Positions 1-10,990 of a stretch of DNA of 48,698 bases are shown piece by piece. The position numbers and the translations under genes are program-made. A model generated the notes under the pieces. It was not told the origin of the DNA. It ran no database searches and worked only from the letters and a program-made list of their open reading frames with translations. The stretch is taken from NCBI GenBank assembly GCA_024709505.1, contig JANJWP010000012.1:1-48698 (forward strand). The letters run 5' to 3'. This stretch comes from Candidatus Altimarinota bacterium. GTDB taxonomy: Bacteria; Patescibacteriota; Gracilibacteria; BD1-5; UBA2023. Each line of letters starts with the position of its first letter. Positions within the stretch are counted from its first letter, which is position 1.

Positions 1-3000
1 TTCCGAAGCGTAGAACGAAGGGTTCCATTCGACCGAAATTTCCGATCCTCCCGAAAGAAACGATCCCGGAGCAGGAGCGGTGATGGTCGAGCCGTTTACG
101 GACGGTGGGGCGTTATCACAAATGAACGGCACTTCTACCGAGGAGGAATTTCCCGCCAAATCGGATGCGGAAACCGCAACGTTCCGGTTTCCGTCGCTGC
201 AGGAGACCGTTCTTTCCCAAAGGGCGATTCCGAGGGAAAACGAATCCGGAACGGAACTCGCGCTTCCTCCGGCGGAAGAGAAATCCGCGGAAATGCCCGG
301 AGAAAAGAGGGTATTTGGAAGATTGTCGGAAACGATCGAGGAAATTCTGAGGACGTCGCCGTTTTTGACGCGCGAAGCGAAAGAGCGCGTTACGTTCCAA
401 GCCGAAGAATCCGAGAAGCTCGGAGCGAACGAATCGAACGTGAAGCCGCGGACGGAACTCCATGCCGAAAGGTTTCCCGCTTCGTCGCTCGAACGGACCC
501 TCCAATAATAGCCGGTATTGGTTACCGCGGCCGGAGAGAGGACGAACGAAGTCGAACCCGAAGACGCCGTTCCAAAGGCGAACATCGACGAAAAATCCAC
601 CGCCAAAGAAACTTGGATTTCATAGAGGATGCCTTCCGATTGGGAAGCGTTGTCGATTGATCCCGCCCAAGAGAGGGAAGGGGTCGCGACATTCAGGTAG
701 GCGCCGTTTGCCGGGAAGGAAAGCGAAGGTACCGACGGAGGCGATACGTCGTAGCGGACGCTCGAGACGAGGTTGGAAGAAGACGCGTTTCCGGAAAGGT
801 CTTCGCCGACGATGGCGAGGGAATAGGTTTTTCCATCGGAGAGTCCGACCATCGATCCGGAAACCGGAACGTTTTTGGTTCCGGCCGTGGAATGCGCGGA
901 AAGCGGATGTTCGACGACCGACCCGGAGCCGTCAGTAAACCGAGCCGAAAGCGAAGTTCCGCTCATTGATTCGGAAAGCGTGTAGAGGAGCGTGAAATTC
1001 CCCGCGCCCGATATGAACGCGCCGTTTACGGGGCTCGTGAGCGAAATCGTCGGAGCCTGTCCGTCGGAAACCGAAAGGCCGGTGCGGACGTCTTCGTCCC
1101 CAAGCCCCTCGAAGTCGCGCACGAGTCCGGGAAGAATCGCAGCGTCAGAACACGACTTCGCGGTATTTCCAAGCGGTTCGACGCGGAACGTCACCGAGCT
1201 TCAAGAAACCGAAACCGCCCCCGTTCAGGAAGACGCGTCCACGATGAAACACCCGGAATCCGAGAAGAATTTCGAAGCGTCGTAGTGGGAAAGCGTGGAC
1301 GAAAGGGGTTTCGAATATTCGAGCGCGACGCCGGTATTCGAAACGAACCGCGCGGAAACGAAGGATGGGTACGTTATCGCGTCGGCAGTAATCGAAACGG
1401 GCGGGGAAGCCGTTTCCAGCGAGGAAAGCCCGTTGGATTTCCGAACCTTCACATAGGCGACGTAATTGACGCTTCCGGTAGAATGAAAGGGGGTTCCAAG
1501 CGAATCCGTCGTCCGTCCGTCATCGAGAAGCGTTCCCGACGCGGTCGAAACAAAGATCGTTTTTACCGCCGCAACCCCCGAAGAAGAAAGCGGTTGTCCT
1601 TCGGGGAGCACGTAGACTTCGTAAGCGTCAAACGTCAGCGCCGCGGATTCCGAAACCGGCGTCCACGAAATGCGGAAATCCCGGCCGGAAGTTCCGTTAC
1701 GGGGATTCCCCAAGTTCGCGCAGGCCGTCGAAGAGTTTCCCACGTAGTCGCAGTCTTCGAGCGATACCGAACTTACCGGATCGGGAGGGAGTCCGTCCTT
1801 GTATACCGAAGATTCGGGCGAATACCCGACATTGCCTACCGCATCCGTAACCGTGACGTAGAGGGCGTTGTTTCCGGGATCGACCGTAAACGCCGAATTG
1901 GGAACGACGAACTGTTTGGCAACGCCCGGAGTATCGTAGGTTCCAATGATTCCGGCATACGAACCGTTAACGTACGCGCGGTACGTTCCCGCTTCGTTCG
2001 CGGTGACGGAAACCGAAACGTCTTGGGAGACGATGTTATTGGTATGGCCGAGGGGTGAGACCGTCGGTGAGACCGAGTCTTTCGTCACGGTCGAGAAAGC
2101 CGAACCTTCCGTTGGTTCGACGTTTTCCACGCACACGAGCACCCGGTTCGTTCCTTCGGAAAGCGAGGCCGCAGGAATGGGCGTCACGATGTTCGAATCG
2201 GCGGTCGCGACCGTTCCGGTCGCGAGAGGCGTTCAAGACCCGCAAGCGGCGGATGGGCCGACATATATCCGATAGCTTCCGGTCTGGCTCGATTGCCACG
2301 TTACCGAAGAATTGACGCCTCATGCCACGACGGAAGGCGAGATGGGCGTGACGGTAACTACCGGCGCGGTGGGCGAATTGACGGTGACGGCCGCCGAAGA
2401 AGCGAGGTCGTCTGAAGCGAAGAGCGCGTCGCTCGCGTTCGCGTTTCCATTAACGTCATAAGCGGTAACCGTCACGGTTTTCGTTCCGGGAGCGGCGGTC
2501 GTAAAAATGGGCGAAGAAACGTAGGTGGCCGTGACGCCGTCTCATGCGCAGGACGAAAAACTGAGCGATTCGGTAGAGGACCCTCAGAGTTCCGAGAGGT
2601 TCGCGCTCACGGAAGCGACGTCGGAACACCCGTTCCGGTCGAGCACTTGGACCGAGAGCGTCGCGTTATCGATGCCGTTGCTGATAATCGACGACTTCGA
2701 AAACGAAACGGACCGAATATGCGGTACGACGTTGACCGCTACCGAGCGCGAAATCGTCACGGGAGAGATTCACGGCACCGAATAGGTGACGGCATAATCG
2801 AACGTCTTGTGCGGATAGCTTTGCGGGATCGAAAAAGTCGCTCCGGAAAACCCGAACTGGGAGCTTCCGACCGGAAGCGAAGCGAGTACGGTCCCCGTCG
2901 CTGAGGACGGGGGGTTCATAGCGGAAAAGGAATAGTACGTCGGAACGCCTCAGATGGAAACGTATCCCGACCCAGAAGAAACGAACGAATATTCCGGCTG

Positions 3001-3237
3001 GGTGGCCCGGAACGCCACCTCGGGATTGGAAACGGAAGTTTCGAGACCCGAAACCGCTCCCACGAACCGGACGATGACGTTCGACCCCGGATTCATCCTT
3101 GGGGGAGAGGGCGGAACCGCAGGCGAAAAATATTGGACGTTTCAAGAAAGCGTCGCCGCCGCATGAACCGCCGGAATCGGCAAAAGCCCCTGGAATACAA
3201 GGGCGATTGCGGTAAGTGCGGCGGTAAACTTTCTCAT
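1..3237 (-). CDS. Giant exported surface protein with Ig/FN3-like domains (C-terminus beyond window)
   Basis: Reading TGA as Gly gives one uninterrupted minus-strand frame from the ATG at 3237 to the window edge (at least 1079 codons, no TAA or TAG). Nine in-frame TGA codons lie at 3142, 2950, 2770, 2584, 2542, 2320, 2233, 1225 and 1201. The N-terminus (MRKFTAALTAIALVFQGLLP, then an AVHAAA cleavage site) is a clear signal peptide. The rest is Ser/Thr/Val/Gly-rich and beta-strand-rich, with repeats resembling fibronectin III or Ig-like folds (for example YWRVRSSDEAGNLSAW and FRISWTPVSES), as in bacterial adhesins. It probably acts in cell-surface attachment; the ligand is unknown. It lies 129 bp downstream of another giant surface gene on the same strand. 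No Shine-Dalgarno sequence is visible. The exact domain family is uncertain. Confidence 0.8.
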
Positions 3238-3366
3238 TCCGGAAGGTTCGTGATCGGTTTTCTACGCTCCGGCAGCGTCGCATCGGCAAGCGGAAGCATT
3301 ATACGCCTCGAAGGCCGAATGCAAGAGTTTGCGAAACGAAAACGGAAGCTTTTTCCGAATCGGATG

Positions 3367-6300
3367 CTAATACCAATAGGAAGACGCCTGGTTGGTCGAT
3401 AATCCTCCAGAATCGGTAACGATAATGGAGAGCATATCGATTCAGCTTTGATACGACGCGGGGGAAGTATAGTTGAGTCCGATCGTTCCGGAAGGAACGC
3501 CCGTAATCGTGACGTTGGCCGTGCCGTTTCCACTGACGGTTCCGCCGTTGGCGTTCGTAATGGTGAACTTTCCTCCTTCGTCGGAAACGAGCGCGACCGT
3601 CATGTTTCCGGTGTCGGATATCTCGATGGTCGTAGACGAGGTATAATTGGTTCCCATGAATTCTATAAGGCCGCCATTGAGTCCGTTCGAAACGATGACC
3701 GGAGCCACGTTGGCCGCGACGTTGACGGTAAAGTTTTCCACGTCGGTCGCACCGCTTCCGTCGGTGACCGTATAAGTGACGTTGAAGCTTCCCGATGCCG
3801 TCGGCGTGCCCGTGACCTGTCGGGTCGTCGGATTGAACGAGAGTCCGGCCGGAAGCCCGCTGACGGAATAGGTGAGGCTTTCGCCCGAGTCGGAATCGTT
3901 CGCGAGAGGAAGCGTGAGGGTGGAAATCGCGACGTTTTGATCGTAGTTCTGGGTCGAAACGGTCGAAGAAATCACCGGAGCCGAGTTCGTGAAGGTCACG
4001 GTGTACGAACCGTTCGCGGAGAGGCTTCCGTCGGAGGCGACGTAGTTGATGGTGACGGTCCCGGTCACTCCGGCTTCCGGAGTGACGGTGATCGTCCGGG
4101 CGCCGCCCGCTCCAACGGAGACGACGATGTTGGAATTTTGGACGATCGACTGGTTGGAAGACGTCGCGGTGACCGTAACGGCCGCCGCGCCGGATTCGGC
4201 GTCGTTGACGGTGAGATTCGCGGCGGACGGATTGTTTTTTCCCACCGTCTGATTGGTCGCGGCGACGGTGATTTCCGGCGCGGTGTTCGGTGCGGCGGAA
4301 GTATTGAAACTCGTGGAAGTTACCGAAACCTGTTCGACGTTGCGGGCATCCTTGGCGACGAAATAGACCACGTAGGAAGTGCTCGCCGAAAGCCCGGTAA
4401 TTGAAACCGCCTGCGGAGTGTTCGCCGAGAGCGCGAGGGAAGTCCCCGTCGAGAAGACGGTCGCGGCCGAAGGCGCCGGGCTTGCGGAAGAAAGGACGAG
4501 ATAGTATCCCGTACCCGCTTCGTCGATGGTGAAGGTCGCGGTCGCGGCGTTGTGCGAAATGCCGGAGACGGGCGCCGAAACGGTCGTGGGCGGAGTGCGG
4601 TCGGCGGTAATGCTGACGTTTGCCGCGGAACTTTCGTTGCTGTCGCCGTCTTTGAGCGTGATGGAGAAATTTTTCACTCCGTCAGCGCCCGAAGTATCGA
4701 GATTGACGGAAACGTTTCCTCCCGCTCCGATGACGAAACCGGTATCGGCCCCGTTGACCCAGACGCTCGCGCCGATTTCGCCGTTCACCTGCACGGAAAC
4801 CGAGTTCGCCGAAGTGACGGAAGGGTATCCGGCCGTAACCGTCGGAGTCGCCGGAGCCACTCCGTCGGAAATGTTGAACGAAACCGCGTCGGCGTTGGAA
4901 TTGCCGTCATTGTCGAAAGCGAGAACGGTCACGTTGTAGGTTCCGGTCGAAGTCGGAGTGCCCGTAATGGCTCCGGTCGCGGTATTGAGGGAGAGTCCCG
5001 GGGGAAGGCTTCCGGAGGCGATGGCGTATCCGAGAATCGCGTCGCCGTTGGTCGCGGTGACGTAGGAAGCGAGGTTGAGCGTGAACGCCGTTCCGGTGGA
5101 ACCCGTCTGGTTCGGAACGTCACCCATGACTGGCGGAACCTGCGCCGCATCGACGATAATCTGGAAGTTCTGGGTGACGGTACTGGTTCCGTCGGTGACG
5201 GAGTAGGTAACGTTGAAGGTTCCGGTAACGGTCGGGGTTCCGGAGAGGGTTCTCGTTCCGGCATCGAACGAAAGTCCGGTCGGAAGCCCGGAAAGTGAGT
5301 AAGTGAGCGAACCGGAATCGATATCGGTCGCGAGCGGGAGGACGGTGGATCCCATCGCCGTCGATTGGGTGAGCGAAAGGTTTCCCTGCGCCGATCCGAA
5401 GACCGGAGCGTCGTCTTGGGCATTGACCGTAACCGAGAAGCTCTTCGTCACCGACATGCCGCCGCCATCGGTAACCGTATAGGATATGGTCGCCGTTCCG
5501 GAGACGTTGGCAGCCGGATTGAGCGTGATGGTGCGGTTCGCTCCCGATCCGCCCAAAACGATGGAACCCGAAGGGAAGAGGGTCGCGTTGTCGGAAGACG
5601 CGGAAAACGTCAGGGATCCGACTGCGGTCTGCGCGTCGCCGACGGTGACGTTCACCGTGACCGAACCGTCTTCATTGAAGGTTTGCGAACCCACGTCGCT
5701 GGCGGTGGGAGCGGTGTTTCCCGCTCCGGCAAGAATTTGCGCGATGGTCTTGGTTCCCGCGACGAAAGCAGCGGCATCGGCTGCCGAAACGCCCGAGAGC
5801 CGCTCGATGACGCGAGCCCCAATCACCGAGGAACTTTTGTCTATGGGTACGGAAACGATGGTGAACGTTCCGACGTTGTCGGCAAGGGACGCATTGATCG
5901 TAAACGGCGCGATCTTCGAGAACGCTTCGAGATTGACGATGCGCAGGTAACGGCTGCCGGAAATCGAGAGGTAGCCGGAATACGGAGCCGGAAGGTTCGA
6001 AGACGAAACCGAAACGAGATTGCCCGCGCCGGTATCAATATTGATGGCTTCGAGGATGTTTTTGTCGTTCTTGCTCTTCTTATATTCCAAAAACGACGTT
6101 CCCGGAAGCGCGGTCTTATCGATGTGGATTTCGTGTTCCTTGTAGATGACCCGCTCCATCACCTGGATTTCGTTGGTGGCAACCAACGGATTGGGATTCA
6201 AGTCCGCGAGAGTGAGGGCGGTTTTTTGCTGCCAGTCGGCATAGAGCGGCGCAATGGTCGAGCGGCGGCCCTTTCCGCCGTCGAGGGCGATGTTAACTCC

Positions 6301-7527
6301 CGCCATGACGCGGGTTTCCGGAGCGATTCCGGTGGAATAGCCAGTTCTTCCGGCTTCCACGAATCCCGAGACGCCGTTTCCGAAGTCGTGTTCGTAGCGC
6401 AGATCGACTCCGGCAGAATTTCCGGAAGCGCGACCTTTGACCGAGAATTTGTTGAACTTATCCGGCTGGTAGGTGAATCCAAGACTTCCGGTAACTCCGG
6501 TTTTCGATTTCGCCGGAGTATCGAACATCGCGTCGTAACGGATGTGTTCGGCACCAATCGAGACGTCGGCGCGGAGAGTTTCGGTAATCTTTATGACCGC
6601 TCCGATTTCGGCCAACAGCTTTTTTCCTCAGCGGATTCCTCCGTCCACGCGGGTCTGGTCGAAAACGGTCGGAGTGTCGATGACGATATGTCCGATGGTT
6701 CAAAGATTCTTTCCGTCAACGTCGTAATAAACGATGGAGGTCTTGATTTCCTGGAGGATCGATTCGCGCGAGAATCCGCGGGTATAGTCGATGCCGACGG
6801 CCTTTTGGGTGAGGTCGGTCTTTTCGGTGACGCCAACTTCGCCGAAAAGGACTTCGGTAAGCTTTTTCAAAACCGCGGCGGTTATTTGGAGTTTTCCTCC
6901 TTCGACCTTGAACCCCTGGGCAACGACGAACTTCGAAAGTTCCGATCCCTTTTCGATTCCGATATACGTACCGAGCTGCGAAGCGGCGTAGAGTCCCTGG
7001 TATGACATCTTCAAATGGGTATCCTTCACGCTTCCGATATCGCGGATGAGTCCGAAATCGGCACGGTATTTTCCGTTGGATTCGTACGATCCGGAAGCTT
7101 GTCCGGTCTGCGGATCGAAACTGCCGCCGATGCGGTCCCCGTTTCCGGTGGAGAACATGAGTTGCGGAACGGGCCGGACTTTGGGGGCTGCGCCGTCTTC
7201 CGGAACGGTTGATGGCAATGGCTCGAAACGCGGCGGTTTCGGTTCGGATTTGGTAGAATAGCCGGTACCCCGGTGCGAAAAGGTTCTTCCCGATTCGTTG
7301 ATCTTCCTGAGGTCTTCCTCCGAAAAACTGAGACCGAGATCCTGTGCCCGCTGGACGTCATCCTTGACGGTTTGGACGACCTGCGACGCTTCCGATTCCG
7401 GAGCGTCGGGAGCCTTGTTGCCTTGGGCGTTCGCGGCACCGGAAAGGGCCGTCATGAGGGAAGCCGCCGCGAGCGTGCGGCGGACGAAACCGGAATCCTC
7501 CGATCCGGGTCGGTTGGTTTTCGCCAT
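3367..7527 (-). CDS. Giant exported protein: beta-barrel-like N-terminal region plus putative-Ig (He_PIG) repeats
   Basis: A protein of 1386 residues starting at ATG 7527 and ending in TAG, with in-frame TGA codons at residues 276, 300 and 1362. An N-terminal signal segment (about 1-35, ending in GAANAQG) is followed by a linker. Residues about 120-340 are rich in alternating polar/apolar strands of 8-12 residues (for example FGLIRDIGSVKD, RVMAGVNIALDGG) and look like an outer-membrane-type barrel. From about residue 500 there are Ig-like repeats carrying the He_PIG signature (GLSFDAGTRTLSGTP, GLSFNPTTRQVTGTP, GLSLNTATGAITGTP), typical of large surface proteins. It probably acts as an adhesin or envelope-anchored fibre. 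The barrel assignment is inference from strand pattern only. A promoter lies about 80 bp upstream, back to back with the fapA promoter. Confidence 0.8.
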
Positions 7528-7604
7528 ATGCGAATGCGTGAGTTAGGCGGCCGAAGTTGGCCGCACATAAAAATTTTCGAGCGGAATTTCGCTGCTCTTG
7601 CGAT

Positions 7605-7632
7605 TTTATACCTTCTTACTAATATTTGTCAA
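7605..7632 (-). promoter_or_regulatory. Sigma70-type promoter for the giant surface protein
   Basis: On the minus strand TTGACA (7632-7627) and TATAAA (7610-7605) are separated by 16 bp. The predicted transcription start is near 7598, leaving a leader of about 70 nt before ATG 7527. It is divergent from the promoter at 7672-7700. Confidence 0.6.
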
Positions 7633-7671
7633 TATATTCACCGGAACCTTGTGGGATACAGGGCGGAAGAA

Positions 7672-7700
7672 TTGACCGGTTGAAAAAAATGCGATAATAT
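7672..7700 (+). promoter_or_regulatory. Sigma70-type promoter for the FapA-like gene
   Basis: TTGACC (7672-7677) and TAATAT (7695-7700) are separated by 17 bp. The predicted start near 7707 gives a leader of about 18 nt and supports the ATG at 7725 over the ATG at 7699, which lies inside the -10 region. Confidence 0.6.
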
Positions 7701-7724
7701 GGAGGGGAATCGTTTCTCAAAACC

Positions 7725-10010
7725 ATGTCGGAAAACGCGAATTCTTCCTCGGTCATTTACGTCGCCCCTTTGGGTCCGCGCGAGGTTTCGCAAACCCCGG
7801 CCCCGGAACCGCTCCGGCCCGCCGAAGGATCGGCGGCTGAAATTGGGCGCGTCAGCGAAGCGGCTTCGCGAATCGTTTCGGAGTGAAGCGCCGTTTTCGG
7901 CAACATGGCCGACCTTGGGGAAGGGGAAATCCTCCTTCCGAGTTTCGTCAAACGGAAGGAGGACGGATTTTACGTGGATATCGAGGCTGTCAATGAAAAT
8001 TCCTCCCTTTTTCACGCTTTCGTCGATAAGGCGTTCTCAAACGGAGCCTATCTCTTCAAACTCGACTACCCCCGTTTCAAAACCCTCGCTTTCGAACCGG
8101 ACACGGTGGCGAAACTTCTCTCCGAATCCAAAGAAAAGGGGATTGCGCCCGAAATCCGTTTCGCGACCGACGTCATCCACCTGCCGGAAGACCGGCGGTC
8201 GCTCTATCGAACCGTAAAAACCAATCCGAAATTTGCGGACGCCTCCTACCTTTTCGAACCGCTCCACGTTGACCGGGTTGAAAAAATCGAATTGCCGGAC
8301 GGAAGTTTTGAGGAAAAAACCGTTTCGGAACGGACGCGTCTCGATTTCGACGAATTCGTCGCCTATTTGTGGACGAAGGGCGTTCGGTACGGACTTCTTG
8401 AAGAGGATATTCGGGCCAATATCGATGCGGAACCTCCGAAAACCGGGTGGCAGACGGTGGCAAGGCAACTCGAATCGATTCCGTGAACGGACGCCACGAC
8501 CGTAAAAGCGACCGGCCGATTCGAACAAAACAAGGCCCCGGTGATCAACGAACGCGGAAAATCCGTCCTTACCCATTTTCAAAACGCGTTTCCCCAGGTT
8601 TCCGAAAACGAACGGCTTTTGGAAAAGATTCCCCGAAAAATGGGAACGAACGGAAGAACCGTTGACGGGCGCCTGATCGAACCTCCAGTTCCGAAGGATT
8701 TGAATCTCGAAGCCCTCGCCGGACCGGGAACCCGAATCGAAACCGTTGACGGACGCACCTTCCTCGTCGCCGCGATGAAGGGATATGTCAACGAAGATCC
8801 GAAAACCGGCGTCGTGAGCGTTTCGGAGAAAATCGTCCACCGCGAAGGGGTGAACATGGAAAAGACCGGGGACCTCGCGCTCGAAGGGGAACACTTCGAA
8901 GAACACGGGGAAGTCCAAGAAAACCGCGTCCTTCGAGGACGTTCGTTCCATTTTAAAGGGGACGTGCACGGAATCGTACATTCCGAAAGCGGGACGGTTT
9001 TAGCGGAATGAAGGATTGCCGGAGCAAAAATTTACGCGCGGGGCCACAGGGTCGATTTAATAGGGGGGATCGTTTCAAACAGCCTCGTGGAAGCGCCGAA
9101 TGCCGAGGTCGTCTTAAAGTACGCCGAAAACTCCACCGTCATTGGAAAAAAGGTCGTCATCGAACGGGCGGTCAACTGCACCGTCATCTCGGAAGAAGCC
9201 CAAATAAACGAATCGGTGGCGTCCATTATCGGAACGAAGCGCGTCCGCATCGTCGCGGCACAGGAGAAAAACGGAAACCCCACCACGATCATCGTCGAGG
9301 TTCCCGACGCAAACGAATTGAGGAGCGCCCTCCAAGAAATCGAAACGTCCCTCGCCAAACACGAATCAACGCTCAACGCATTGCGATCGAAACGCATGCC
9401 GCTTTCCCAAATGGCGGAAACGATACGCAAAGACGCCCGCGCAATGGCCTTCGTCCGTTTGCGGAAAACCATCGCCGAAGCACAAGCCCAAAAGAAGGGC
9501 GTTTCCCGTGAGGACGCGACGAAATTCGTCGAACTGCGTGAATACGGGGAATCGAAGCTCCGCGAGTTTTCCCAAATTTCAAAAGAACTCGAACGGATTG
9601 ATTCGGACATTTCCCAAGAAGAAGCCGCGCTCGGCCCGCTTTCGGAACTCAAGGCCGAACAGGAAAAGGCCATCGAAGGGGAATTCGAAAAAATTTCGGT
9701 GTCCGTCGAGCGGATCATGGGGGAACTCACGGTTCGCAAACGAACCGCAACTGACGCTTACGCGAAACTTTTCCCAGCCTCGGAAGAGGCAAAAAGACGA
9801 AACGAGCGCCAAAAAGACGAAACGAGCGAACGTGCGAAAATCGAAGCGGCAAAAAAACGTCGCCCCCTCATCGAAATGACTGAATCGGAGCGGAAAACCG
9901 AACTCGCGATTCCGGTCGAAAAGGGAGACGTCCTGTTCTCGGGCACTACGGGAACGTTCGAAATTTCGTCCCAACAAATTTCCGCCCTGCTTTCCGATAA
10001 TCACTTTTAA
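7725..10010 (+). CDS. fapA: FapA/DUF342-family protein (flagellar assembly protein A-like)
   Basis: A protein of 761 residues once TGA codons at residues 54, 254 and 429 are read as Gly. The N-terminal domain (about 70-250) has the DUF342 pattern YVDIEAVNENSSLFHAF. The middle (about 280-430) carries DGRLIEPP, then a parallel beta-helix with evenly spaced Gly (GRIAGAKIYARG, VDLIGGIVSN), the hallmark of FapA. A long charged coiled coil (about 520-670) and a short C-terminal domain follow. In Vibrio FapA is linked to polar flagellar assembly, but no flagellar gene is seen here, so the role may be a polar-envelope or pilus one. It has its own promoter and is followed by a hairpin terminator. A 20-bp tandem repeat lies in the coiled-coil region. 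Confidence 0.78.
9790..9829 (+). repeat. 20-bp tandem duplication inside the FapA-like gene
   Basis: The 20-base unit beginning CAAAAAGACGAAACGAGCG occurs twice in tandem (9790-9809 and 9810-9829), differing only at the last base. The period is not a multiple of three, so the two copies are read in different frames (KRRNER, then QKDETSER). Confidence 0.85.
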
Positions 10011-10045
10011 TTTTAAAGTTGATTTTAAAACATAATCAAATATCT

Positions 10046-10090
10046 TGGCCCGTCCGCCGGAACAATCCGGAAACGGGCCAGTTTTATTTT
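10046..10090 (+). terminator. Intrinsic terminator after the FapA-like gene
   Basis: TGGCCCGT (10046-10053) pairs with ACGGGCCA (10073-10080), with a smaller CCGG/CCGG stem inside, followed by a T-rich tract (GTTTTATTTTT). It ends 15 bp before the azoR start codon. Confidence 0.7.
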
Positions 10091-10104
10091 TAAAATCTCT
10101 TTTC

Positions 10105-10713
10105 ATGAAGACCCTCCATATCGTCGGATCCCCAAGGGCCGAACGTTCCCTCTCAAGAAAGATCGGGGAGTTCGCCGCGAACTCGGTTGGCGGACCCATC
10201 GAGACGCTCGACGTACATGCCGAAAAAGTCCCGTTCCATACGGCATCTTCCATCGCGCTCAATTACGGGTTCGGCGATTACGCCGCGCTCGATGCCGATT
10301 CGAAAGCGGCGATTGACGCCCAGAAAAGATACGTGGAACAACTCCGTTCCGCCGACGTGTTGGTGATTTCGGCGCCGATGTGGAATTTTGGCATGCCCGG
10401 GGCGCTCAAAGCCTGGTTCGACCTCGTATTGAAGGTGAACGACACTTTTTCGATGGACCAAAACGGGTACCACGGCCACATAAAGAACGTGAAGAAGGCC
10501 ATCATCGTCACGACCGCCTGAGGCGGATCGTATGAAACCGCGCCGATGGACGCCTACGACTATTTTACCGGACACGTCCTAACCGCCCTCGGATTCATCG
10601 GGATCACCGACGTTAAGCTCGTCCGACTCGAGGGAGTTAACGCCGACCCGGATTCCGTTCCTGCAAAAACGGCGGACGCGGAAAAGGCGATTTCGGAATA
10701 CCTCTCGGCATAA
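10105..10713 (+). CDS. azoR: FMN-dependent NADH-azoreductase
   Basis: A protein of 202 residues of the flavodoxin-like AzoR family, which reduces azo compounds and quinones with NADH and FMN in the cytoplasm. Visible signatures are the N-terminal phosphate-binding GSPRAERSLSRK, the flavin loop PMWNFGMPGALKAWFD, and the second loop VTTA-Gly-GGSYE in which the first glycine is a TGA at 10519. The C-terminal LGFIGITDVKLV aligns with the conserved LGFIGITDV of E. coli AzoR. Without recoding it would stop two-thirds of the way through. It is monocistronic, flanked by terminators on both sides. Confidence 0.92.
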
Positions 10714-10795
10714 AGAGGGGATTTTATAGAAAAATTCGTTGGGTTCCGCATAAAGAATTCGTTGATTCCTGCTGTTTTTATCCTTTCTTCAACGA

Positions 10796-10826
10796 GAAAA
10801 CCGTCCCGTATTCCGGGGCGGTTTTC
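10796..10826 (+). terminator. Intrinsic terminator after azoR
   Basis: GAAAACCGTCCCG (10796-10808) pairs with CGGGGCGGTTTTC (10814-10826), with one G-U pair. The TTTTC end of the stem supplies the U tract. Confidence 0.7.
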
Positions 10827-10930
10827 TTTGCGTATAGACATAGCATTGACCACGGGAGTACGCCATCGATATTTCTTTCCCCATTCTTCCCCTCAAACAA
10901 GCCATCACATACTTTTCTTTAGTGTTTCTT

Positions 10931-10958
10931 TTGACAACCTATTGGGTTAACATAAATA
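10931..10958 (+). promoter_or_regulatory. Promoter of the nrdA-led cluster
   Basis: A consensus -35 TTGACA (10931-10936), a 16-bp spacer and the -10 TAAATA (10953-10958). The predicted start is about 10965, giving a leader of about 26 nt before ATG 10991. It is overlapped by NrdR-like boxes. Confidence 0.7.
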
Positions 10959-10980
10959 TATGGAGCACAATATCTTGTGT
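10934..10980 (+). promoter_or_regulatory. NrdR-like operator (one strong box, one degenerate box 31 bp upstream)
   Basis: GCACAATATCTTGTGT (10965-10980) differs from the NrdR box consensus (acaCwAtATaTwGtgt) only at the first base and at one central A/C position. It sits over the predicted transcription start. A weaker match, ACAACCTATTGGGTTA (10934-10949), begins exactly 31 bp upstream, the three-helical-turn spacing known for tandem NrdR boxes. NrdR represses ribonucleotide reductase genes when dATP is plentiful. Confidence 0.65.
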
Positions 10981-10990
10981 TTGAAAACGA

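Noticed and set aside
5365-7005. Open frame of about 546 codons on the plus strand opposite the giant surface gene
   Set aside because: An Arg/Gly/Asp-rich shadow translation; the minus-strand frame has a signal peptide and Ig repeats.
10105-10713. Reading azoR and some 25 other genes as truncated pseudogenes
   Set aside because: Every break is a TGA at a Gly-compatible position with the family motif continuing in frame, and no TAA or TAG breaks occur; recoding explains all of them.
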